Assembly (NCBI RefSeq): GCF_013185185.1 | Contig: NZ_JAAZWE010000001.1 | Coordinates: 496,001 to 560,000 of the forward strand | Source: Saccharibacillus endophyticus | GTDB taxonomy: Bacteria > Bacillota > Bacilli > Paenibacillales > Paenibacillaceae | Reading direction: 5' to 3' | Length of the DNA stretch: 64,000 nt | Part shown: in pieces, positions 42,394-49,850 of the stretch | Numbering within the stretch: position 1 is the stretch's first letter | How the letters are laid out: each line of letters starts with the position of its first letter | Position numbers and translations under genes: made by a program | The notes under the pieces: generated by a model | Told to the model about the DNA's origin: nothing | The model's input: only the letters and a program-made list of their open reading frames with translations | The model's database searches: none

Positions 42394-43521
42394 TTAGGAT
42401 ACTCCTTCTGCTTCCAACACCGCCAACATCAAGGGAGCGACGCCCATCGGCGTATCGCTGACCACGGCTTCGGAGATATAGTAATCGTACGAACCGTTGC
42501 GGTCGATGCTCAGTCCCGCGCCGTGGCAGATGCTGTTCAGATGAATGCCCTGCTCGTCTTCCGTAATCAGATGCTGCAAAATGCCTTCATACCCGCGCCG
42601 CATCGGTTCCTCGAAATTGTTTTCCAGGTAGCCCAGCCGCAGCCCTTTCGCCATCGCGTACACGAACATGCAGGACCCCGAAGCTTCCGAATAATTGCCT
42701 TTGCGCCCTCCCTGATCCAATACCTGATGCCACAGACCGCTGTCCGCATCCTGAACCTTGACCAGCGCGCCGATCATCCGTTGGAAAATGCCGATGAGCG
42801 TGCCCCGCTGACGATGCGCGACCGGAACATGATCCAGCACGTCCACGGCCGCCATCGCGTACCATCCCATCGCGCGGCTCCAAAAATGCGAAGACAGTCC
42901 CGTCGACGAATCGGCCCATTCCTGTTCTTTCGACTCGTCCCAACCGTGATAAAGCAGTCCGGTACGCGGATCGCGGGTACGGCGTTCGATCAACAGCAGT
43001 TGGTGCATCGCTTCGTCGATCAGATCGGGACGGTCGAACGTTTTGCCGTATTCGGCCAGAAACGGCGAAGCCATGTACAGACCGTCGAGCCACATCTGAA
43101 ACGGATACACTTTTTTATGCCAGAATCCGCCTTCCGAGGTTCGAGGTTGGGAGATGAGCTGGGCAGCGAGCAGATGGGCGGCTTCCGCGTAATGGTTTTC
43201 TCCCGTCGCCCGGTATAGAGTGAACAGGTTTTTCCCTTGGTTGATCTGATCCAGATTGTACTCTTCCAACCGATAGGTGCGAATACGTCCGTCTTCCCCG
43301 ACAAACGCATCCATATGCCGCTTCATGAACGCGATATATTCCGGTACTTCAAGCTGCTGGCCTGCACGCGCAATCGCCATAAGCTGCATCCCGGGGACGT
43401 AGGCCCAGCGCTCCATGACCCATGGATGCTCGCCTTTGTCGTTGCACTGTGCCAAAAGCCGGTCGGCGAATTTGCGTACGAGCCGGGTTCCTGCCGCGTT
43501 TTTCGCGTTTATCGTTGTCAT
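42394..43521 (-). CDS. Unsaturated rhamnogalacturonyl hydrolase, GH105 (YteR-like)
   Basis: 375 residues, the size of YteR/YesR, forming an (alpha/alpha)6 barrel. Typical motifs: WVMERWAYVPGM, the catalytic Asp in PFQMWLDGLYMA, HFWSRAMGWYAMAAVDVLD, and GSCMFVYAMAKGLRLGYL. It hydrates the double bond of unsaturated galacturonyl-rhamnose left by rhamnogalacturonan lyases, freeing rhamnose and a keto-acid. No signal peptide, so cytoplasmic. ATG at 43521 overlaps the stop of the upstream hydrolase gene. No pectate or rhamnogalacturonan lyase is in this window; those must be encoded elsewhere. Confidence 0.9.
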   Translation of the reverse strand: MTTINAKNAAGTRLVRKFADRLLAQCNDKGEHPWVMERWAYVPGMQLMAIARAGQQLEVPEYIAFMKRHMDAFVGEDGRIRTYRLEEYNLDQINQGKNLFTLYRATGENHYAEAAHLLAAQLISQPRTSEGGFWHKKVYPFQMWLDGLYMASPFLAEYGKTFDRPDLIDEAMHQLLLIERRTRDPRTGLLYHGWDESKEQEWADSSTGLSSHFWSRAMGWYAMAAVDVLDHVPVAHRQRGTLIGIFQRMIGALVKVQDADSGLWHQVLDQGGRKGNYSEASGSCMFVYAMAKGLRLGYLENNFEEPMRRGYEGILQHLITEDEQGIHLNSICHGAGLSIDRNGSYDYYISEAVVSDTPMGVAPLMLAVLEAEGVS

Positions 43522-44630
43522 CTCTGCCGTGCCTCCTTGTTGGTCGTCATCAGCTGCTGCTTCAGCCAGGCAAACGCCGGATCGCCGTGAATCTCGTGAC
43601 CGCCTTCGAAAAAGTCTGCTTCAATGCCGTCGGGACGGCCTGCTGCCTGAAAAATGGTGTGCAGCCGATCCAGCGCTTCGCGAACGCCTGCAAGACCGAA
43701 TAGATGATCTTTCGCACCCGACTCTACAAAAAGACCGCGCGGCGCGATCAGGCCGAGCAGATCGGGCATTTCCGCTTCAAGCAAAATACCGGGGATATAA
43801 TTGTCCAGACAGTGATTGCGCGACAGGATGCTTGCGGCAAACGTATTTGTGTAACCGCTTACGACTGTGCAAGCAATACGCGGATCCAAAGCAGCGGTAA
43901 ACCCGGCGACAAGCCCCCCGCCCGAAATGCCCATGATCCCCGCCCGATCGGAATCGAATTCATGGCGCGTCTGTACATAATCCAGCGCGCGCATCGTCTC
44001 GTAGATCCGGTACCCCGCCATCGTTTGCCCGACCATAAGCAGCGCCGAAGATAAGCGGAAGCAGGAATTTTTGCCCGGATCTTCGGCCGCCGAAGCCAAG
44101 TCCTCTTCCAAGCGGCGATCGCCGAAACCCAGCAGCTCGGGCGCGACGACGACGAATCCTTGCCGCACGAGAGACAACGCGAAATCTTTATGCAGGCCCG
44201 GCTCGCTTTCCCTCGCCGATCCGTCCGGATGCAGCCCTACGATCTCGCGGCTTCCGTAACCGTGACCGTGGATCGCGAGTACGACAGGACGCGAATCGGA
44301 AGCCGCGGAATGCCGAGAATCGTCATGCGTATTCGAATTCGGCAAAGGAATGTCGGGAACGAGCAGATATAGCGGCATGCGAAGACCTTCGTACGTCGTA
44401 ATTTCGATGCGCTCTCGAATATAACCGTCGCACTGCGTATGTTCCATCAGCGTCGGGTTCAATTCGGCGGGAACGGACGGGAATTCGCCCAAAAGTTCGC
44501 GGAATCGAAGACGCAGCTCCGTTTGCCATTGATCGAAAGGGATGTTCGCTTCCCATTCCGAACGCCGGGGTGCTGATTCGCTCAGCGTACGTATGAAATG
44601 CTCTAACGTGTTCGGTTCATGTGGGTTCAT
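43518..44630 (-). CDS. Alpha/beta hydrolase, possible pectin or rhamnogalacturonan esterase
   Basis: 370 residues of the alpha/beta hydrolase fold, close to the YtaP/dienelactone-hydrolase group. Visible parts: IHGHGYGSREIVG for the oxyanion hole, nucleophile Ser in MGISGGGLVAGF, Asp in ESGAKDHLF, and His in FEGGHEIHGD. No signal peptide. ATG at 44630 is chosen because AAGGAGAAC is well placed; the frame extends another 20 codons without one. Its place between a pectin methylesterase and GH105 suggests that it removes acetyl or other ester groups from pectic oligosaccharides, but that is inference. Confidence 0.82.
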   Translation of the reverse strand: MNPHEPNTLEHFIRTLSESAPRRSEWEANIPFDQWQTELRLRFRELLGEFPSVPAELNPTLMEHTQCDGYIRERIEITTYEGLRMPLYLLVPDIPLPNSNTHDDSRHSAASDSRPVVLAIHGHGYGSREIVGLHPDGSARESEPGLHKDFALSLVRQGFVVVAPELLGFGDRRLEEDLASAAEDPGKNSCFRLSSALLMVGQTMAGYRIYETMRALDYVQTRHEFDSDRAGIMGISGGGLVAGFTAALDPRIACTVVSGYTNTFAASILSRNHCLDNYIPGILLEAEMPDLLGLIAPRGLFVESGAKDHLFGLAGVREALDRLHTIFQAAGRPDGIEADFFEGGHEIHGDPAFAWLKQQLMTTNKEARQR

Positions 44631-44686
44631 CGCGTCAGTTCTCCTTTTTGATTGCGGGTCTCGCCGGATCGATTGAACGGTTCCGA

Positions 44687-45577
44687 TCAATATCCCTCCG
44701 GATGCCAGCCGTCCAAAATCTCGATCACCCGATAGTCGGCCGCTTCTTCGGCACTTAACTGACGAGACCAGTCGGCACGCGCATCGGGATTCGCTCCGGG
44801 TCCGCTGCTGTCGAATTCTTCATAACGGCTGGTCGATTCCCGATCCGGCTGTCCCCAATTGTGCCAGCCTTCCGGAATAATCGAAGCGTCGATCGTCGTC
44901 CGGATCAACGCGACATGCGCGAAGGAGCGCCAAGGGCGTCCCAGATAGACGTCGCTGACGCCTTCCCCGCCCGTGATGTTGCAATCGAGAAATACATAGC
45001 CGAACTTTGCGTCTTCGGGCGTGGAAGCTGCGGTTATATAGCCGCGGGAGCGCTTGTTATGCAAGCGGCAGCGGTCAAAGACCGCAGTCGCCGCGCCGAA
45101 GATATAATCGACATCGCCTTCAATATAGCAATCGTCGTAGTATTGTTTGCCTTTTCCCGCATACAAGGTGTCCTGGTCACCCAGCAATCGGACGCGTCGG
45201 AATACCGCATAGCCGGCGTCGACGAACGCAGCAACGGCTTGGCCCGTACCGGGTCCGGAAGCATTGCGGATCGTCACGTTTTCGGCGGTAAAATGTTCGG
45301 ACAAGACGTTGAGCGTACCGCTGCGGAACGTGCCGAGCGGCTGTCCTGCCTGGTCCGGCGTATGCGCATTGTCCGACCAGCTGATGATCGTGGAAGCGGC
45401 ATCGTCACCCAGCAGCAGGATCGGCGGGGCATCGGCGCGAACCGTCACCTTTTCCTCATATACGCCGGGTTTGATCCGCAGCGTGACCGATCCGGCAGAG
45501 CCGGTCGGAATATAATCAAGTGCCGACTGAAGCGTGGCGAAATCGGCATCGGACTGCTTAGAAACGGTAATGAGCAT
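44687..45577 (-). CDS. Pectin methylesterase, CE8
   Basis: 296 residues of the CE8 right-handed beta helix. The five family motifs are present: PGVYEEK, GQAVAAFVD, the catalytic LLGDQDTLY and DVDYIFGAATAV, and the C-terminal YLGRPWRSF. It removes methyl esters from galacturonan, releasing methanol. Secreted members carry a signal peptide; here the protein starts directly with MLITVSKQSDADFATLQSA, so it should be cytoplasmic. ATG at 45577 (or TTG at 45580) follows AAAGGAG. It begins the CE8-hydrolase-GH105 operon and is divergent from an AraC gene. Confidence 0.9.
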   Translation of the reverse strand: MLITVSKQSDADFATLQSALDYIPTGSAGSVTLRIKPGVYEEKVTVRADAPPILLLGDDAASTIISWSDNAHTPDQAGQPLGTFRSGTLNVLSEHFTAENVTIRNASGPGTGQAVAAFVDAGYAVFRRVRLLGDQDTLYAGKGKQYYDDCYIEGDVDYIFGAATAVFDRCRLHNKRSRGYITAASTPEDAKFGYVFLDCNITGGEGVSDVYLGRPWRSFAHVALIRTTIDASIIPEGWHNWGQPDRESTSRYEEFDSSGPGANPDARADWSRQLSAEEAADYRVIEILDGWHPEGY

Positions 45578-45661
45578 CAAGGGGCGGACTCCTTTCCCGG
45601 ATTGGCGGGTATGTTCTATAATGAAGTTAAAACAGGTCGGTGCGAGAAAAGGAAGTGAACC

Positions 45662-46528
45662 ATGTCCGGTATCAGCAGCCCCAATCCCAAGCATGTTCTG
45701 GAAGACGGACGATTCAGTATTCAACATATGAAGCGCAAAGGGATCACGGCCATGCCGCGTTCCCACAGTCATGACCAGATCGAATTGTATTTCCTGTGCG
45801 AAGGCGAACGCGTCTACTTTGTCGATGATCGCGTCGTCACCGTGCATAAAGGCGAGCTGATCCTGATCCGCCCGAATCAGCTTCACGCGACGGCAAGTTC
45901 CGAGATGGCGGAGTTCGAGCGGATTCTGGTCAATTATGATCCTCTGCTGCTGCCGGATGCTCTACAAGGCGAAAACAAATGGTTCCATAATCAGGGCTAC
46001 CGGATGTTTCGACTGACGCTGCGGGAGCAAGACGAGGTCAAACAGCTGCTTACCCGAATCCTCGACGAATGTCTGGCAAGCCGCGACTATTACGAAAGCT
46101 GCGCGGTCGCTTTGTTCACGGAACTGATGATTCTGCTTCAGCGTTCCGAAGGCGTGCAGTTTCAGCAAAACGGATCGGCCAAGCCGCCGCTGCACGATCT
46201 GGTCAACAACGTTGCGGCGCATATCCGCGAACATCATCGGGAAACGCTGACGCTGGAAGCGACGGCCGCTCATTTTTTTATCAGTCCTTCGTATTTGAGC
46301 CGCGTGTTCCACCGTTTAACCGGGTTTCACTTCCGCGAATATATTTTGCATATCCGAATGCGGGAAGCCGAGCAGCGGTTGGCCGACTCGGAAGAACGGG
46401 TTCAGGAGATCGCTTCAACCGTCGGATTCGAGCATTTATCGCATTTCAACAAGACGTTCAAGAAAGCGACGGGACTGACGCCTCTGCAATACCGGAAGCA
46501 GGCGCGATCGCTTCGCCGTCCAGATTGA
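45662..46528 (+). CDS. AraC family transcriptional regulator
   Basis: 288 residues. N-terminal cupin (HSHDQIELYFLCEGERVYFV, then HKGELILIRPNQLHAT) and C-terminal AraC domain (AHFFISPSYLSRVFHRLTG and EIASTVGFEHLSHFNKTFKK). ATG at 45662 with AAAGGAAGTG upstream. It is divergent from the pectin methylesterase operon, its likely target. Its last 71 bp overlap the 3' end of the convergent GH28 gene, an unusual arrangement that leaves no room for a terminator. Confidence 0.9.
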   Translation: MSGISSPNPKHVLEDGRFSIQHMKRKGITAMPRSHSHDQIELYFLCEGERVYFVDDRVVTVHKGELILIRPNQLHATASSEMAEFERILVNYDPLLLPDALQGENKWFHNQGYRMFRLTLREQDEVKQLLTRILDECLASRDYYESCAVALFTELMILLQRSEGVQFQQNGSAKPPLHDLVNNVAAHIREHHRETLTLEATAAHFFISPSYLSRVFHRLTGFHFREYILHIRMREAEQRLADSEERVQEIASTVGFEHLSHFNKTFKKATGLTPLQYRKQARSLRRPD

Positions 46529-48098
46529 CGTTACGGCAGCGGTGTACGGTTAACTGCGGGCGTTCCCGGGTCCGGAGCGCGATATTGTCGAGCTCTATTC
46601 CGTCGGCATGCCGCAGGACGATCCCTTTTTCGCTGGTCGCCCGAAGCTTTTCGATACGCAGATTGCGGAGGGGCATTTCGGGAAGGCCATTCACCAGAAG
46701 CGCTGCAGCCGCTCCTCCGCAAACGACGTCCCGAATCGCGATATCCCGAAATACCGGCGTTTCTTCCGTTACCGGATACACTTCGTCGTCGCTGCCTTCA
46801 GACCCTTCCACCCCTGCATAAAAGAGATGGAACGAAATCGCTTCGTGCACGATATCCCGCATCACGATCCGCTCGATCTCGATATCCTCCACGACACCGC
46901 CGCGTCCGCGCGTACTTTTGAACCGCAGGCCGATATCCGTTCCGCTAAACAAACAATCGCTGACGCGCACCCCGCGTACGCCGCCGGACATCTCGCTGCC
47001 GATCACGACGCCGCCATGCCCGTGATACACGCTGCAATGCCGGATCGTGATCGACTGGCACGGCATTCCCGCACGCCGGCCTGCTTCATCCTTACCGGAT
47101 TTTAGGCAAATGGCATCGTCACCGACATCGAATACGCTATGTTCGACAAGCGCATGGGTGCACGATTCCAGATCCAGTCCGTCTCCGTTTTGCGAGTACC
47201 AGGGGTTACGGACTTGCACCCCGCGAATGGTCACTTCTTCACAGCCGACCGGATGCAAACACCAGGCCGGGGAATTTTGAAACGTAGGCCCTTCGAGCAA
47301 AATCCGTTGGCATGAGCGCAGGCTAACCATGTTCGGACGCAAGAAGGTTCGGGCAGGCAAATAATCTTGCGCGCCGGCTGCAGGGTGCGAAATTCCTGCT
47401 TGCTCGACATGCGCGGATGCCGTAGATAATCGCTCGCGCAGTTCCCGACAGTACGCTTCTCCGTCCCGTGCTTCCGCGTTGGGCCACCAAACTTCATTCG
47501 CCGTATCCACGACGCCGCCGGATTGAAGCAGCTGCGTCCATTGCGGCGGCGTTGTCTTGAAACGCTTGACCGGACGCCAGCCTTCCCCGCCGCCGTCGAA
47601 AATTCCGCTGCCGGTAATGGCGATATCCGTCAACTCCGAACCGTCCAGAGGAGCTTGGCAGCGCCATTCCGGACGGCCTTCGAAATGCGAAGGCACCAAC
47701 GGATACAATTCAGGATTAGAGTCGAATTGGACCAGCGCGCCGCTCTCTACGCGGAGGTTGATTCGGCTTCGCAGCGTTAGCGGGCCGGTGCGCCATAATC
47801 CGGCGGGAATGATCACCGTTCCGCCGCCCGAGGCGGCACAGTCGTCGATAGCGGCTTGCAAGGCGGACGTGCACAAGTCCAATCCGTCTCCGACCGCGCC
47901 GTAGTCCAGCACGGTTACGCTTCGATCCGGAATTCGCGGCAGTTCGGGCAGCGGGTATCCGGTGTCATGCCCCTCGGATTTATCGCGATCCGAATGTGCG
48001 CCGGACCGATCCGAGTGCTTCAACCGATCCGCTCCGTCCCATTCATCAAGATGCTGCGGCTTGCGTTCAGCCTCGCTGCGGGTTACATGCCTATTCAT
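46458..48098 (-). CDS. Polygalacturonase-type glycoside hydrolase, GH28
   Basis: 546 residues, longer than simple GH28 enzymes, with an extra ~50-residue charged N-terminus. The parallel beta helix begins at VLDYGAVGDGLDLCTSALQA. Catalytic signatures: NGDGLDLESC (~306), DDAICLKSG (~328), GHGGVVIGSEM (~361) and RFKSTRGRGG. There is no signal peptide, so it acts inside the cell on galacturonan or rhamnogalacturonan oligomers, probably as an exo-enzyme. It lies 23 bp after the GH43 gene in the same operon. Its 3' end overlaps the convergent AraC gene by 71 bp. Confidence 0.9.
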   Translation of the reverse strand: MNRHVTRSEAERKPQHLDEWDGADRLKHSDRSGAHSDRDKSEGHDTGYPLPELPRIPDRSVTVLDYGAVGDGLDLCTSALQAAIDDCAASGGGTVIIPAGLWRTGPLTLRSRINLRVESGALVQFDSNPELYPLVPSHFEGRPEWRCQAPLDGSELTDIAITGSGIFDGGGEGWRPVKRFKTTPPQWTQLLQSGGVVDTANEVWWPNAEARDGEAYCRELRERLSTASAHVEQAGISHPAAGAQDYLPARTFLRPNMVSLRSCQRILLEGPTFQNSPAWCLHPVGCEEVTIRGVQVRNPWYSQNGDGLDLESCTHALVEHSVFDVGDDAICLKSGKDEAGRRAGMPCQSITIRHCSVYHGHGGVVIGSEMSGGVRGVRVSDCLFSGTDIGLRFKSTRGRGGVVEDIEIERIVMRDIVHEAISFHLFYAGVEGSEGSDDEVYPVTEETPVFRDIAIRDVVCGGAAAALLVNGLPEMPLRNLRIEKLRATSEKGIVLRHADGIELDNIALRTRERPQLTVHRCRNVNLDGEAIAPASGIAEASVPSLS

Positions 48099-48121
48099 TT
48101 TGGCAATCCTCTCCTTCCCCT

Positions 48122-49702
48122 CTATTCCAACCCTTCATAACTGAACCAATCAAAGTCGGCGTGGTTGGAGCTGTCCGCCCCGTTCGAGCTGGCATACAGT
48201 CCGATATAAGCGCCGGTGAATCCGCCTGCCGTATCCGTGCTGAGCACCCGACCGTCGGCATTCGCATGCAGCGGCGTCCACGTCTGCTGTTCGTTTTCCC
48301 GGTAAAAGAAACTGTAGTCCTGACCGCGGGCTTCGACTTTGAACTGGGTATGCGTTTTGCTCCACGGCACGCTGGCCAATACCTCGTCTTCGCCGTGCAA
48401 ACGTACCGTCAGCGTTAGAGTCCCTGTTTCGCCTGCGAAACCTTTTTCCCCGGAAGCCACTTCGAATCGGAAATGGTTATCCGCATTTTGGAACAACACC
48501 AGTCCGGCCGTTTCGTCAGCCGCGGCGGGTTCGAACGTCATGTCTGCGGCCGCGCGGAACGAAAGATGCTGCTGCCTGCGCGCGATCAATGCCGGATTGG
48601 CAAGGTCGCTCAGCTTCTCCGGCTTCAAACGCAGACGCAGATTTCCCGGCGCATCCTTCAAACTCCAGAAGTCGCCTTGCGGCGTTCGCAGGAAGTTCCA
48701 AACCAACGACAAGTCGCTTTGATCGAACTCGTCGCGAACAGAAGGCTGCGGCCAGATCGTCTCCGGCAGGTCGGGTGCAGGCGTCTCGAATTCCAGCATG
48801 CCTTTTCCCGGATTGACGATCGGCCATTCGTTTTCCCACTTTACGGGCGTCAAGAACGTCTCGCGTCCGAGGTTGCGGTAATAGCCGCCGCTCGTGCGCG
48901 AAGCCAGGCAGAACATCCACCAGTCGCCGTGCTGCGTCTCGATCAATTCGCCGTGGCCGACGTTCACGATCGGAAACTCCCGGCCCAAATGGCGGTGAGT
49001 CAGGATCGGGTTGGCTTTATTGCCTTCGTAAGGACCCGTGATCTGTTTGCTGCGCGCAATCGTGATCGCATGGGTATGTCCCGTGCCGCCTTCGGCGATC
49101 AGCACGTAATACCAATCTCCGATTTTGTACACATGCGGTCCTTCCTGGGCATGGCCGACCTTCAGTGCTCCCTGCCAAATACTGAGCTTTTCGCCGATCA
49201 GCTTGCCCGACTTCAAGTCGATCTCTTGCAGCCAGATATCCATATGCTTCGCGTAATCCTGACCTTCCGGCGGAACGCGATTTCCCGTGTAGTAGACTTT
49301 CCCGTCGTCATCGAAAAAGAGCGAAGGATCGATCCCCGGCGCATCCTCCAGCCAGACCGGGTCCGACCATTCTCCTGCCGGATCGGCAGCGGTCACATAG
49401 AAGTTATGACAGTCCTTGTCATTGTCCACGAAGGTCGTTATCATATAGAACACGCCTTCGCGGTAACGAATCGTAGGCGCCCAGATGCCTCGGGACGGCG
49501 TGTTTTGATCCAGGTTCAACTGCGACGGACGATCCAATACATGGCCGAGCTGTCGCCAATGAACCAGGTCTTTGCTGTGGAAGATCGGTACGCCGGGGAA
49601 AAATTCGAAGCTCGAAGTGACCAGATAATAGTCTTCGCCGACGCGGATCGCCGACGGATCGGGATAAAAACCGGGCAGGATCGGATTGCGGAACGTTTTC
49701 AA
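48122..49702 (-). CDS. GH43 beta-xylosidase/arabinofuranosidase with C-terminal sandwich
   Basis: 526 residues: a five-bladed propeller (about 1-300) plus the C-terminal concanavalin-like domain (DUF1349/GH43_C2) of subfamily GH43_11-type enzymes. Catalytic residues: base Asp in PGFYPDPSAIRVGEDYYLV, pKa-modulating Asp in GIDPSLFFDDDGK, and acid Glu in QEGPHVYKIGDWYY. No signal peptide. It removes terminal xylose or arabinose from imported oligosaccharides. The start is a TTG at 49702 with AAAGGAGG exactly 7 nt away. First gene of the GH43-GH28 operon, divergent from the membrane AraC sensor. Confidence 0.9.
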   Translation of the reverse strand: MKTFRNPILPGFYPDPSAIRVGEDYYLVTSSFEFFPGVPIFHSKDLVHWRQLGHVLDRPSQLNLDQNTPSRGIWAPTIRYREGVFYMITTFVDNDKDCHNFYVTAADPAGEWSDPVWLEDAPGIDPSLFFDDDGKVYYTGNRVPPEGQDYAKHMDIWLQEIDLKSGKLIGEKLSIWQGALKVGHAQEGPHVYKIGDWYYVLIAEGGTGHTHAITIARSKQITGPYEGNKANPILTHRHLGREFPIVNVGHGELIETQHGDWWMFCLASRTSGGYYRNLGRETFLTPVKWENEWPIVNPGKGMLEFETPAPDLPETIWPQPSVRDEFDQSDLSLVWNFLRTPQGDFWSLKDAPGNLRLRLKPEKLSDLANPALIARRQQHLSFRAAADMTFEPAAADETAGLVLFQNADNHFRFEVASGEKGFAGETGTLTLTVRLHGEDEVLASVPWSKTHTQFKVEARGQDYSFFYRENEQQTWTPLHANADGRVLSTDTAGGFTGAYIGLYASSNGADSSNHADFDWFSYEGLE

Positions 49703-49736
49703 AGGGATGCCTCCTTTAGAGTGAAAATTAATCCGT

Positions 49737-49748
49737 TTACATATGTAA
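49737..49748. promoter_or_regulatory. Perfect 12-bp palindrome in the GH43/AraC divergent region
   Basis: TTACATATGTAA lies 35 bp upstream of the GH43 start on the minus strand. It may be a regulator site, though AT-rich palindromes of this size also arise by chance. Confidence 0.4.
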
Positions 49749-49850
49749 GCCTTATCAATTATAGTTCGTATACATTTAATTTTCTTGCTATAAACATGTC
49801 TATTTTGATCATTTTTATACTTTCATGCTTTTAACTTAGGAGTGATGACC

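Noticed and set aside
48473-49834. 453-codon open frame on the plus strand
   Set aside because: Antisense to the GH43 gene, with low-complexity Arg/Ala/Val composition and no start site.
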